From the NCBI GenBank assembly GCA_942490945.1, contig CALNYZ010000018.1:682001-746000 (forward strand): a stretch of 64,000 nucleotides of DNA, given 5' to 3'. Positions within the stretch are counted from its first letter, which is position 1; the number at the start of each line of letters is the position of its first letter. A model generated the notes under the pieces. That model did not search any database. It was not told the DNA's origin and was given only the letters and a program-made list of their open reading frames with translations. The DNA is from CALNYZ01 sp942490945. GTDB taxonomy: Bacteria; Pseudomonadota; Gammaproteobacteria; UBA6429; Thiohalophilaceae. The position numbers and the translations under genes were made by a program. Positions 27,701 to 35,907 of this stretch are shown piece after piece.

Positions 27701-28571
27701 GATGCGTGCCATTCTTGATATTGAAAGCAATAAAACCATACCAATTATTCGTTATCCCGAAAAAGTCAGCAACGATTCGGATGCGGTGTTTTATTTCCCC
27801 GGTTGTGGTTCAGAACGCCTGTTTAGCGAAATAGGCCTGGCAACACTGGCGACACTGGCAGAAACCGGTTGTCAGGTGGTGTTACCGCCGGGTTACTTAT
27901 GTTGTGGCTATCCGCAAACTTCCAGTGGTGACAGCGAACGTGGCAAAAAGATTTCGGTCGACAATCAGGTGTTATTCCATCGCATGGCAAATACACTTAA
28001 TTACCTGGATATTAAGACCGTGATCGTGTCCTGTGGTACCTGTATGGATCAGTTGCTGCAATACCAGTTCCAACAAATCTTCCCCGGTTGCCGTTTAATG
28101 GATATCCACGAATACCTGATGGAAAAAGGTACGCGGGTGAACGCAACCGGTGGTACCCAGTATATGTATCATGATCCTTGTCATACGCCGATGAAGCATT
28201 ACAATCCCACCCGTGTTGCATCGGAATTGCTGGGTCAGGACGTGCAACTCTCCGACAGATGTTGTGGCGAAGCCGGTACACTGGCAACCGCACGGCCGGA
28301 TATCGCGACCCAGGTTCGATTCCGCAAACAGGATGAACTGTCAAAAGGCATACAGTCCTTGACGGGTAAAACTTCGGTAACAAATAACGAAGTGAAATTA
28401 CTCACATCGTGTCCCGCGTGTCAGCAGGGCCTGGCACGTTATGCAGATGATACCGGGTTAAAAACCGAATACATTGTTGTCGAACTTGCACAACAATTAA
28501 TGGGCCAGAACTGGCAGGATGACTTTGTCAGACGAATAAAACAGGATGGCATCGAAAAAATCCTGTTATAA
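24714..28571 (+). CDS. DUF3683-FAD-Fe-S dehydrogenase (D-2-hydroxyacid oxidase type)
   Basis: 1285 residues in one chain. Order: DUF3683-type N-terminus (about 1-140, starting MQRIREIPYNYTSFSDREIV), PCMH FAD-binding domain with PRGGGTGYTGG near residue 185, FAD-oxidase C-terminal domain with THMHAGDGNVHTN and SGEHGIG, a two-cluster ferredoxin module with cysteine sets beginning at C817 (CLRCGKCKPVC) and C879 (CTICHKCLSPC), then two CCG cysteine-rich domains (FPGCGSERLF and DPCHTPM...RCCGEAGTLA). This resembles YdiJ and glycolate or D-lactate oxidase subunits GlcD and GlcF fused. Substrate is not fixed by sequence; D-2-hydroxyglutarate, D-lactate or glycolate are candidates. It stands alone with its own promoter region. 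Confidence 0.9.
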   Translation: MQRIREIPYNYTSFSDREIVIRFLGEDMWEVLNSLRSKRVTGRSARMLFEVLGDMWVITRNPYIQDDLLANSRRREALLGALKHRLEQIDQRANDNEQVVALLHSAQAAVANFASWFNTESDKRKRALRRLSRITRKDNICFDGTARVAHVTDASDWRVEYPYVVINPDSEREVQQVVAACIELGLNIIPRGGGTGYTGGAVPLTTNCAVINTEKLETLGNVSVRKLPGVNDAVATIHADAGVVTKRVAERASESGYVFAVDPTSQDASCIGGNIAMNAGGKKAVLWGTTLDNLVSWRMVTPDANWLEVERLDHNLGKIHEQEKVRFKITRTDALTHKPIAEPEILEMPGSALRKQGLGKDVTNKFLGGLPAIQKEGCDGIITSAVFVVHKMPAYIQTVCLEFYSNDLGLAVPAIVETKDYIDAHPDVKLAGMEHLDERYVKAVAYTPKAPRSELPKMVLLIDIAGEHEATVSSVAQTVVETARARQAEGFIAISKAARQQFWADRARTAAIAAHTNAFKINEDVVIPLDKLGQYNNGIERINIELSMQNKLAMIEAILDYLQSDMPESQQIVLGQSPDDSQLAETQKFLAGKKHAAIAAMEAVQSCWQSILENMDAAADGYIDENHVTLQPDTDNSGATLFQLLQQRTMTISYRRSVERPLKEIFAGKLFSGVRDKFDKIHADIRTSRIFVATHMHAGDGNVHTNIPVNSNDYDMMHRADEVVARIMKLAESLDGVISGEHGIGITKLQYLDESVIKDFTDYKNKVDPKHTFNPGKLLVEGDLRRAYTPSLRLLSQEALILEASDLGALNDMVKDCLRCGKCKPVCATHIPRANLLYSPRNKILATGLILEAFLYEEQTRRGISIRHFEEMNDIADHCTICHKCLSPCPVNIDFGEVSVKMRSLLRQQGQKHFNIGTWFSLLFLNITRPALINLFRAVFIKWGYRGQRFGYHLLRPLLKLSQDKLPASSTGNIPVASQVVNFVKKPLPGALPSRAMRAILDIESNKTIPIIRYPEKVSNDSDAVFYFPGCGSERLFSEIGLATLATLAETGCQVVLPPGYLCCGYPQTSSGDSERGKKISVDNQVLFHRMANTLNYLDIKTVIVSCGTCMDQLLQYQFQQIFPGCRLMDIHEYLMEKGTRVNATGGTQYMYHDPCHTPMKHYNPTRVASELLGQDVQLSDRCCGEAGTLATARPDIATQVRFRKQDELSKGIQSLTGKTSVTNNEVKLLTSCPACQQGLARYADDTGLKTEYIVVELAQQLMGQNWQDDFVRRIKQDGIEKILL

Positions 28572-28621
28572 GCTGAACCACCCGCGATAACGCTATTAAT
28601 ATTATTATCCTGATATGACTC

Positions 28622-29314
28622 ATGACTTCAAAAAGCATTTTTAGTATTTGTTCAGTCATCGCAGTTGGCAGCCTGATGCTCGGTGGCTGTGCACACTCGC
28701 ATCTTGATCGCGTACCTGAAAATTATATTAAAAAAGAAATTCCACAAACCAGTGTGGTTGACGAATCACCGCCGGCAAAGTTACAAGTACTGGTAACACG
28801 CAATGCAATTTATTCTTCCCATTCTGCCATTCGCCTGTTGTATCAGGGCAAGGTATTAATGTGGGACCCCTCCGGCAGTTATGGCGACCTTGATGAACAC
28901 AAGAATTTTTTCGCTGAGCATCCGCTGCCAGATAATTATAGTAAAATCAATGCGTTAGTAATGCGTGGTGCGCCGGATTTGCCGTCCTATTTTCGTTTTG
29001 CCATGCACACGGAAGATAACAGCATGGAAGTGTTTGAATGGATCGTGCCAGAAACACAGGCAAAGCTTTACCGTGATATTTTTATTCAGGGCGCCACGGT
29101 TGAAAATAACCGCTACGATTTCGGCACGTACCATCCGTTTTTGCTTTGCAGCAGTTATCTCACCCGTTTTTTGCAACGCTTTGTTGGCAACACCTTCAAA
29201 CTCAATGAAACCTATTTCTTTCCCGATAGCCTGGCACATGAGTTGTTCGAGCATCATCCGGATACTATATATTTCTTTTTTAAAAATCGGCCGGTTATGG
29301 TTTATCACAAGTAA
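28622..29314 (+). CDS. Lipoprotein of unknown function
   Basis: 230 residues. Clear lipobox LMLGGC (lipidated Cys23) followed by a mixed alpha/beta domain. Residues about 60-70 (YSSHSAIRL) and 175-180 (YHPFLLCSSYL) place a histidine and a cysteine in positions that could suit an NlpC/P60-like permuted peptidase fold, but I do not recognise the family and the catalytic assignment is a guess. It follows the dehydrogenase by 50 bases on the same strand. Confidence 0.6.
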   Translation: MTSKSIFSICSVIAVGSLMLGGCAHSHLDRVPENYIKKEIPQTSVVDESPPAKLQVLVTRNAIYSSHSAIRLLYQGKVLMWDPSGSYGDLDEHKNFFAEHPLPDNYSKINALVMRGAPDLPSYFRFAMHTEDNSMEVFEWIVPETQAKLYRDIFIQGATVENNRYDFGTYHPFLLCSSYLTRFLQRFVGNTFKLNETYFFPDSLAHELFEHHPDTIYFFFKNRPVMVYHK

Positions 29315-29519
29315 TCTTGCAATCCGGTATTTAGCTGAACTAATGCTATGCATGATTGCTTATGCAGTATGAATGACCATGGTCAGTCAGCGGGTTTTTA
29401 CCCCGCTAGATTCCAGCAGATCTTACCGCTATTTTAAATCTGACTGTGGTTTCGCACATTGCCCGTTCGCGTTGTTATACCTAGTCTCTTATGCATAGAC
29501 TAATTCCGGGAGACATTAT

Positions 29520-30041
29520 ATGTTCAAATTTACCAAACCTCTGTTGCTGGCCACTGTTGTTGCGGTTGTCGGCCTGGGAAACACCACCCATGTTTATGCA
29601 GAGCAACCCGTCGTTGTGGATATTAAACGGATATCAATGGAAACCGCGCTGAAAATTGCGCAGGCAGCCATTGCGGCATGTCGAAAAGAACGCGTGCAAA
29701 TTGCTGTCACCGTGATCGACCGTGGCGGACATGTACAGGTAGTCCTTCGTGATGTATTGGCGATGGATTTAACCCTGCCAATCAGCTATCAAAAAGCCTA
29801 TACAGCAATGTCATTTAACAGTGCCACATCGGCCTTGACTGATCGATTCAAGGGGCCTGCCGTGACTATTGCCAAGGTAGATAATGTACTGCCATCACCT
29901 GGCGGCGTACCGATTACTGCGAGTGGTTCAATCCTCGGTGGTGTAGGTGTAAGTGGCGCGCCTTCCGGACTGACAGACGAGAAGTGTGCAGCAGCAGGTG
30001 TGAAGGCCGTGCAGGCTGACCTTGAAATGGCGTCCATGTAA
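29520..30041 (+). CDS. Exported GlcG/HbpS-like protein
   Basis: 173 residues with a signal peptide (about residues 1-26, cut near VYA-EQP). The mature part is one GlcG/HbpS domain: METALKIAQAAIAACRK, VAVTVIDRGGHVQVVLRD, SYQKAYTAMSFNS and SPGGVPI. Relatives bind haem or are linked to glycolate-use loci. The giant dehydrogenase upstream is glycolate-oxidase-like, so a functional link is possible but not shown. Separated from the lipoprotein by about 200 bases. Confidence 0.83.
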   Translation: MFKFTKPLLLATVVAVVGLGNTTHVYAEQPVVVDIKRISMETALKIAQAAIAACRKERVQIAVTVIDRGGHVQVVLRDVLAMDLTLPISYQKAYTAMSFNSATSALTDRFKGPAVTIAKVDNVLPSPGGVPITASGSILGGVGVSGAPSGLTDEKCAAAGVKAVQADLEMASM

Positions 30042-30061
30042 AGATTGAAAATTTGTGGGAA

Positions 30062-30095
30062 CCAGTTTGATAACAAAATAATGTTATCAAACTGG
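30062..30095 (+). terminator. 13-bp perfect hairpin between convergent genes
   Basis: CCAGTTTGATAAC (30062-30074) and GTTATCAAACTGG (30083-30095) pair perfectly around an 8-base loop between the convergent GlcG-like and rpiA genes. No long T-run on either side, so it may work as a bidirectional end or RNA stabiliser. Confidence 0.55.
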
Positions 30096-30133
30096 CGACC
30101 ACCAGAGACATACAGAATTGAAAGACTGCAGTG

Positions 30134-30796
30134 CTATTCCAGCGTTTTTACACCGCTTTGCGTACCCAGTAACAATACATCTGCCGGACGAATCGCAAAC
30201 AAACCATTGGTGACGACACCGGTAATATTGTTGAGCTTTTGTTCCAGTTCTACCGGGTTCATGATCTCCATATTATGTACATCCAGGATGACGTTACCGT
30301 TATCGGTTGTAAAACCGCTGCGTAACACCGGTTCACCACCCAGCTTGACCAGTTCGCGCGCGACATAACTGCGTGCCATGGGTATCACTTCGACGGGTAA
30401 TGGAAATTTTCCCATCACATCCACCAGTTTGGATTCGTCAGCGATACAGACAAATTTTTTGCTGGCGGCGGCAACGATTTTTTCACGGGTAAGCGCACCA
30501 CCGCCCCCCTTGATCAGATGCAGATATTTGTTCGATTCATCTGCACCATCGACATAAACTGACATACCGTCAACATTATTCAGATCATGTACTTCAATAC
30601 CATGGCCTTTGAGGCGGTCGGCGCTGGCAACCGAACTTGCCACGGCGCCGTCAATCTTGTGCTTGATTTTAGCGAGTTCGTCGATAAAGAAATTTGCAGT
30701 TGATCCCGTGCCAATACCAATTATTGTGCCGGGCACAACGTACTCGATAGCGGCTTTTGCCACTGCCAGTTTCATTTCGTCTTGTGTTAAGGCCAT
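30134..30796 (-). CDS. rpiA: Ribose-5-phosphate isomerase A
   Basis: 220 residues. Interconverts ribose 5-phosphate and ribulose 5-phosphate. Motifs are GIGTGSTANFFIDEL, the catalytic-acid region VDGADESNKYLHLIKGGGGALTREK and KFPLPVEV. AGGAG precedes the ATG. It is divergent from ilvA with a 150-base shared control region. Confidence 0.97.
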   Translation of the reverse strand: MALTQDEMKLAVAKAAIEYVVPGTIIGIGTGSTANFFIDELAKIKHKIDGAVASSVASADRLKGHGIEVHDLNNVDGMSVYVDGADESNKYLHLIKGGGGALTREKIVAAASKKFVCIADESKLVDVMGKFPLPVEVIPMARSYVARELVKLGGEPVLRSGFTTDNGNVILDVHNMEIMNPVELEQKLNNITGVVTNGLFAIRPADVLLLGTQSGVKTLE

Positions 30797-30945
30797 ATAT
30801 TTCTCCTGCCGACGCTATTCAGCGCTAATTTCTATAAATTCATTGTTGTATCGTGGAGGCCACATTATAGTAGGGACTGAGTGGCTGTCCAGCATTTGGC
30901 GAGCATGTTTTATTGACTTTAACGGGCTAATACAGATTTTGTAAC

Positions 30946-32466
30946 ATGAATCCTGATCTAGATTACTATCGAAAACTGATTGATGCTGCCGTGGTATACG
31001 ACGTGGCTGAGGTGACGTCGCTGGATACGGCAGATATATTATCGCGCCGGTTGAATAACCGGGTACTTCTGAAGCGGGAAGATCAACAGCCGGTCTTTTC
31101 ATTCAAACTCCGTGGTGCCTACAATAAAATGCAGCATTTATCCGCGGCAGAACGTGCGCACGGTGTTATCACTGCCTCTGCAGGTAATCATGCACAGGGC
31201 GTGGCACTGGCTGCGACCCGAATGAACATACGGTCAGTGATCGTCATGCCAAAAACCACACCCGATATCAAGGTCAATGCTGTTCGGGAATTGGGTGGTG
31301 AGGTGATATTGCATGGCAATACCTACGATGATGCCTATAGTCATGCGCAATCCATTGTCAGTGAACAAAAGCTGGTATTTATTCCCCCTTATGATGATGA
31401 GCTCATCATTGCCGGACAGGGAACGGTGGCAAAAGAAATTCTGCAACAGTATCCGGCAGATATTCATGCGATCTTCGTTCCGGTTGGTGGCGGCGGTTTG
31501 CTTGCCGGGGTCGTTGCCTATGTCAAAGCAGTGAAACCTGAAATCAGGGTCATTGGTGTCGAACCGGAAGATGCAGCTTGTCTGGCTGCTGCACTCAAAG
31601 CGGGTAAACGTGTCGAGCTTGAGCAAGTCGGAATATTTGCAGATGGTGTTGCGGTACGGATGATTGGCGAAACACCGTTTAATATCGTAAAAGATCTCGT
31701 GGATGAGGTAATCCAGGTCACGACAGACGAGATTTGCGCTGCAATTAAAGACATTTTTGACGATACCCGTTCAATTACCGAACCGGCCGGCGCATTGGCA
31801 ATAGCCGGCATGAAAAAATATGTCGAAGCTACCAATATCCATGATGTAACCCTGGTCGCCATTGATAGTGGCGCAAACATGAATTTTGATCGCCTGCGCC
31901 ATATCGCCGAGCGTGCCGAGCTGGGTGAACACCGCGAGATGATTCTCGCCGTTACCATACCTGAACAACCCGGGAGTTTTCGTCAATTTTGCGATGTGAT
32001 CGGCAATCGCGGCATAACCGAATTCAATTATCGCTATTCATTGCCCGATGCTGCACATGTATTTGTGGGTGTGCAGTTGGCCGAGCAGCGTGAAAAACAG
32101 AAGTTACTCGACCAATTACAGGCAAAGCACTACCAGGTAATTGACCTCAGCAACAATGAAATGGCGAAAATTCATATTCGCTATATGGTTGGGGGCCGGA
32201 CTGACAATGTGCAGGACGAAAAATTGTATCGATTTGAGTTTCCAGAGCGCCCCGGCGCGTTACTGCGATTTTTGAATCATATGGGGGTGCACTGGAATAT
32301 CAGTCTGTTTCACTATCGTAACCATGGTGCTGCTTATGGCCGAGTGCTGGTTGGTATACAGGTTCCGGAAGATGAAAAGGCGCAATTTGAAAGTTTTTTG
32401 CGTGAAATTCGTTATCCGTACTGGGATGAGAGCGAAAACCCGGCCTACAAACTGTTTTTAAGCTGA
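30946..32466 (+). CDS. ilvA: Threonine deaminase, biosynthetic
   Basis: 506 residues. PLP enzyme making 2-oxobutanoate from threonine at the start of isoleucine synthesis. The PLP lysine is in SFKLRGAYNKM, the phosphate-binding strand is ASAGNHAQGVA, and the glycine loop is VPVGGGGLLAG. Two C-terminal ACT-like regulatory subdomains (about 325-410 and 420-506, with PEQPGSFRQF and PERPGALLRF) make it the feedback-controlled long form. Its ribosome site is weak. Ends at a strong terminator. Confidence 0.96.
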   Translation: MNPDLDYYRKLIDAAVVYDVAEVTSLDTADILSRRLNNRVLLKREDQQPVFSFKLRGAYNKMQHLSAAERAHGVITASAGNHAQGVALAATRMNIRSVIVMPKTTPDIKVNAVRELGGEVILHGNTYDDAYSHAQSIVSEQKLVFIPPYDDELIIAGQGTVAKEILQQYPADIHAIFVPVGGGGLLAGVVAYVKAVKPEIRVIGVEPEDAACLAAALKAGKRVELEQVGIFADGVAVRMIGETPFNIVKDLVDEVIQVTTDEICAAIKDIFDDTRSITEPAGALAIAGMKKYVEATNIHDVTLVAIDSGANMNFDRLRHIAERAELGEHREMILAVTIPEQPGSFRQFCDVIGNRGITEFNYRYSLPDAAHVFVGVQLAEQREKQKLLDQLQAKHYQVIDLSNNEMAKIHIRYMVGGRTDNVQDEKLYRFEFPERPGALLRFLNHMGVHWNISLFHYRNHGAAYGRVLVGIQVPEDEKAQFESFLREIRYPYWDESENPAYKLFLS

Positions 32467-32504
32467 TTCGAACACCATAATTCAGCATTTTTATTCCTGC
32501 AAAC

Positions 32505-32535
32505 AAAAAAAGGGCCTGCGAACAGGCCCTTTTTC
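32505..32535 (+). terminator. Bidirectional terminator between ilvA and the H1-like gene
   Basis: AGGGCCTG (32511-32518) pairs with CAGGCCCT (32523-32530), with a T-run after and an A-run before it, so it can serve both ilvA and the opposing lysine-rich gene. Confidence 0.9.
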
Positions 32536-32581
32536 CTTAATTTGACCTGATAAGGGTCAAATTCTTTTACCAAGTTCCAAC

Positions 32582-32921
32582 TTACATCATATTTGTTGGT
32601 TTTTTCTTGGTCTTACGCTTGGCTTTCTTCTTAGCTTTCTTTTTAGCTTTTTTCTTGGTTGTCTTTTTCTTGGCTACTTTCTTTTTAGCCTTTTTCTTGG
32701 CTTTTTTCTTAGCTTTCTTTTTGGCTTTTTTCTTGGCCTTTTTCTTAGCTACTTTCTTTTTAGCCTTTTTCTTGGCTTTTTTCTTAGCTTTTTACTTTCT
32801 TCTTCGCTACTTTTTTCTTAGCCTTTTTCTTGGCTTTTTTCTTCGCGGTTGATTTCTTGGCTACTTTTTTCTTCGCCTTCTTCTTTGTTACCTTCTTCTT
32901 TGTTTTTTTCTTCGTTGCCAT
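32582..32921 (-). pseudogene. Histone-H1-like lysine/alanine-rich protein gene with a frameshift
   Basis: From ATG at 32921 (AGGAG upstream) the frame reads MATKKKTKKKVTKKKAKKK, continuing as Ala/Val-Lys-Lys-Lys repeats, and stops after 45 codons at 32784. One base out of phase, the same repeat goes on to KPTNMM-stop at 32582. The slip lies at a run of five A on the coding strand (five T at 32789-32793), where one base too many breaks the frame; restored length would be about 112 residues. Such proteins (Hc1/AlgP/H1-like) bind DNA without sequence preference. The lesion may be real, programmed or an assembly error in a homopolymer. The forward-strand open frame across it is only its antisense shadow. 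Confidence 0.8.
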
Positions 32922-32939
32922 CTTCTTAGATCTCCTATT

Positions 32940-33647
32940 GAGCACTGATTTTTAGCAGAGTATAGCTAAGTTGTTATAAATTGCTAGTAAATTGTTAATT
33001 TTTGCCTGTTAAGCGTTGTAAATTATACAAATTATGCTTAAAGAGTAAAATTTTTTAGTAATTTTTTTATTTAACGCTTCAATTTTTAGTTTTCAGAGTG
33101 CATTTTGTGTTTCAAACACAACAAAAACGAAAAATTATGCCTGTTGAAGCGAAATTTTTGTCTACCGAAGGTTAATTTTTATAAAAATCTTTGTGATTAG
33201 AGAAAAAAATTAACATTTAGCACCTTTAACTAATAAATTTTTGTAAAAAAATGACAAATTTTTCTTATTTTCTAAATTTTTTGATGTTTGAGCCGATAAT
33301 TTTGGCAAGTGAGAGCGAATTTTTATAATTTTTTTGTTTGTGAAGGCAAAAATTTACAAAAAAAGTGTCGTTATCACATGTAAATCGTCTTTGAAGACCA
33401 AATTTTTGTTCATCAAGGTATAAAATTTGAAATATTTTATCGGTTGAACGGAAAATTTTGTTTTATTGAAGGCTCACAGGGTAAAAATTGAGTTTAAAAG
33501 CATTTAAAAAGTAAAAATTTGTCTTTTGAACAGCTTTTTAAAGCATGGATTGGGTAAATTTTTGGAAATTTACAGCTTATGCGTGCTGAGAAGTGCGTAA
33601 ATCGATAAAAATTTTCCTTTTTGAATACATTTTACCGTTGAAATTCA
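32940..33647 (+). other. A/T-tract-rich gene-free region upstream of the H1-like gene
   Basis: About 700 bases with no gene. It contains roughly twenty A2-5T3-8 tracts such as AAATTTTT (33152, 33236, 33256, 33274, 33400, 33557), many about 20-22 bases apart between 33236 and 33350. Short GAAGG/GAACGG/GAAGCG words recur between tracts. Such DNA is expected to be intrinsically curved and to attract nucleoid proteins. Confidence 0.75.
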
Positions 33648-34247
33648 TTATCGAGGCGTACATTCGATGATTTCACGGTTCGTTGCGACTGCATGCAAGG
33701 GTATATCCCAACTATTTTGCCTGATTTGATCGATCTCCTGAAAATCGTATGCAACACCCATCAAGTATGGTCTTTGCCAGCTTGTTCTACCTTTTAGCGT
33801 CGCCAGCGTTCGATCATAATAGCCCGCACCCATACCGATTCGATTTCCGCGACGATCAAACCCGACTAATGGCACAAGAATTAAATCGAGTCTGATAACC
33901 TTGAAAGCACGTTGTTGCTTTTGCAGAACGGGTTCAGGAATGTTGTAGCGGTTCGGAACCAGATCAGCACCGGGTTCATAGGCTGCAAACCACAACCGAT
34001 TCATATAGCGCGGTGTGACAACCGGTAAGTAGGCAGATTTTCCCTGCAACCAGGCCAGGTGAATCAATGCATCAATGTTGAGTTCTGCACCTTTGGCATA
34101 ATACAGGCCGATGTGCTGGCTGCATTTGAAAACACGTGATTGGCTGATCTGCTCATAGACATCACTTGCTGCCTGCAAACGGGTAGCGTGATCGAGTGCA
34201 TTACGCTTGTCACGTATTTGCTGGCGCTGGTTGTTTTGAGTTGGCAT
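33648..34247 (-). CDS. ygfA: 5-formyltetrahydrofolate cyclo-ligase
   Basis: 199 residues. Converts 5-formyl-THF to 5,10-methenyl-THF. The family signature is visible as the basic N-terminus (QIRDKRNALDH), YYAKGAELN, VPLVGFDRRGNRIGMGAGYYDR (the ATP/folate loop) and a late VATNREI. It sits directly downstream of the 6S RNA gene on the same strand, the conserved ssrS-ygfA arrangement of gammaproteobacteria. Confidence 0.95.
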   Translation of the reverse strand: MPTQNNQRQQIRDKRNALDHATRLQAASDVYEQISQSRVFKCSQHIGLYYAKGAELNIDALIHLAWLQGKSAYLPVVTPRYMNRLWFAAYEPGADLVPNRYNIPEPVLQKQQRAFKVIRLDLILVPLVGFDRRGNRIGMGAGYYDRTLATLKGRTSWQRPYLMGVAYDFQEIDQIRQNSWDIPLHAVATNREIIECTPR

Positions 34248-34299
34248 CGATTGCGTCCGTCACAGCTAGGTGTAAATAATAATACGATGAAGTAATTAA

Positions 34300-34490
34300 G
34301 GGTGGGCCTGAACCATACGTACCGGTTTGATCTTGGTTCTTGAACCTACGGTTCAAGTGGGCGCTTCATGTGCATATCAGGCTTTCCGCCTAAAGCGGAC
34401 TTGCACACAATACACAATCCGTTCCCGAGGGATGTTATTACGGCTCAAGAAATCCCGATCAAGTGTCGAATACAACAGAGCAGGCCCATA
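34300..34490 (-). ncRNA. ssrS: 6S RNA
   Basis: Placed between zapA and ygfA on their strand, the classic ssrS locus. The ends close through GGGCCTG and CAGGCCC (34304-34310 and 34481-34487). Near the 3' end, ACTTGAACCGTAGGTTCAAG (read on the minus strand) repeats the hairpin that E. coli 6S carries there (CTTGAAC...GTTCAAG). The size, about 190 bases, fits. 6S RNA mimics an open promoter and binds sigma-70 RNA polymerase in stationary phase. Confidence 0.93.
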
Positions 34491-34560
34491 AACTGACAGT
34501 TTTACAAAAGAACCGTATGGAGGCTCTGAAACTAACACGGTCGCCGTAATTAAAGCCGGG

Positions 34561-34899
34561 TTACAGTTCCATTTGCTGGCTTTTATACAACGCGTGTTCG
34601 ATTTTTTCCTGCAGACCCTTCAATCGTACACCAACGTTATCTTCCAGCTTTAACTTGCCGCCGGTATTGCTACCAGGCGCCTCGCCAGCCAGTAATTCGT
34701 GGGATATATTGAGGGCTGCCATAACCGCGATACGATCTGATCCGATAACCTTGCCCGATTCACGAATTTCCCGCATCTTCTTATCCAGGTAATTCGCCGA
34801 GCGCATCAGTTCAGTTTTCTCATCGTCCGTACACGACACCAGGTATTCCTTGTCCAGGATGTTCACTGTAACGGCATGCGGCAGGGTGCTTTTATTCAT
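34561..34899 (-). CDS. zapA: Cell division protein ZapA
   Basis: 112 residues. N-terminal domain with VTVNILDKEYLVSC and DEKTELMRSANYLDKKM, followed by a central helix with ALNISHELL and a C-terminal coiled coil. ZapA bundles FtsZ filaments at midcell. It overlaps the upstream zapB-like gene by eight bases and precedes 6S RNA. Confidence 0.94.
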   Translation of the reverse strand: MNKSTLPHAVTVNILDKEYLVSCTDDEKTELMRSANYLDKKMREIRESGKVIGSDRIAVMAALNISHELLAGEAPGSNTGGKLKLEDNVGVRLKGLQEKIEHALYKSQQMEL

Positions 34900-35098
34900 G
34901 TTCCATATCCTTCAAACGTTTGATCATATTCTCCACGCGTGTTCGGGCCAACTCAGTTTTTTCAATCAACTGGGTTCGTTCCTTCATCAGGTGTGTCTGG
35001 CTGTCGCGCAGGGTTTTGTTTTCCTGCTGCAGACGATCGACAGCCTTGATGAGATCATCAACGCGGGTTTCTAACTTTTTGAGATCCAGTTCTTCCAT
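34892..35098 (-). CDS. ZapB-like short coiled-coil protein (TIGR02449 type)
   Basis: 68 residues, a continuous coiled coil: LKKLETRVDDLIKAVDRLQQENKTL, then further heptads to IKRLKDM. This short family precedes zapA in many gammaproteobacteria and resembles ZapB. Probable divisome helper. The stop overlaps the zapA start, so the two are coupled. Divergent from ygfB. Confidence 0.85.
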   Translation of the reverse strand: MEELDLKKLETRVDDLIKAVDRLQQENKTLRDSQTHLMKERTQLIEKTELARTRVENMIKRLKDMEHE

Positions 35099-35300
35099 AG
35101 GCTCGAACGTGTGGTTGAAGAGTACGTCTTAACGTTCAATATAGTGTGACTGATCGATCGGGTCAATAATTGTTTACGTAATTAACGAAAAAAACGTACT
35201 AAAGCAATAATACTGGGCTAAAAAAGCGTATTCACGTATGCTATGGCACCTTTAAAAGGTTTTATTTACAATACCCCTTTCAGCAAGCAGAATTCTTACT

Positions 35301-35867
35301 ATGCAATTTTCCCACGAATACACAATTATTAACGATGCACTGCAACGTGTGGCAGCAGATATGGATGCAGCGGAGTGTCATGGCCAGTTGGTGGGAATGT
35401 TGGTCGCCACGATTACGCCGGACAAGACTGACTGGATCAAACTGGCGTTACAAAACGCGGAAGCAGGCGATGCGCTGGCAAAAGAATGTGATCAAATTTT
35501 GACGGATTTGTTTAATGATACCCATGCCATGTTGCAAAACGAGGATATGGGCTTTGAGTTGCTGCTGCCGGATGATGATGCGGACATCAATTTTCGCTTG
35601 TTGGCGTTGGGCAACTGGAGCCAGGGATTTTTGTTCGGTATCGCCAATGCAGGCATAAAAAATACCGAATCCTTACCAGGTGATATTCCCGAATTTATTC
35701 GTGACCTGGCCGACATTTGCCGTGCCGATTCTTATGAGCTGGAACAGGCAGATGAAGATGAAAATGCCTATACTGAAATTGTTGAATATCTACGTGTTGG
35801 CACCTTGCTTATGCGCACCGAAATGCAACATTTATATGAACAGGCAAATAACAACCCGACCCAGTAA
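35301..35867 (+). CDS. ygfB: UPF0149 family protein YgfB
   Basis: 188 residues, all helical with acidic character. The family signature AAECHGQLVGMLVA lies at residues about 23-36, and LGNWSQGFLFGI in the middle. It heads the ygfB-pepP-ubiH-ubiI-like run as in E. coli and Pseudomonas, divergent from the zap genes. In Pseudomonas a YgfB homologue modulates AmpC-related regulation; the role here is not known. Confidence 0.92.
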   Translation: MQFSHEYTIINDALQRVAADMDAAECHGQLVGMLVATITPDKTDWIKLALQNAEAGDALAKECDQILTDLFNDTHAMLQNEDMGFELLLPDDDADINFRLLALGNWSQGFLFGIANAGIKNTESLPGDIPEFIRDLADICRADSYELEQADEDENAYTEIVEYLRVGTLLMRTEMQHLYEQANNNPTQ

Positions 35868-35907
35868 CCATTCACTAATCAGCGATGTCACCGACAAGTA
35901 GCGCAGT

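Noticed and set aside
32607..32852. Forward open frame rich in Phe, Leu and Ala
   Set aside because: It is the antisense image of the Lys/Ala-rich repeat gene on the minus strand, whose ATG and ribosome site are clear.
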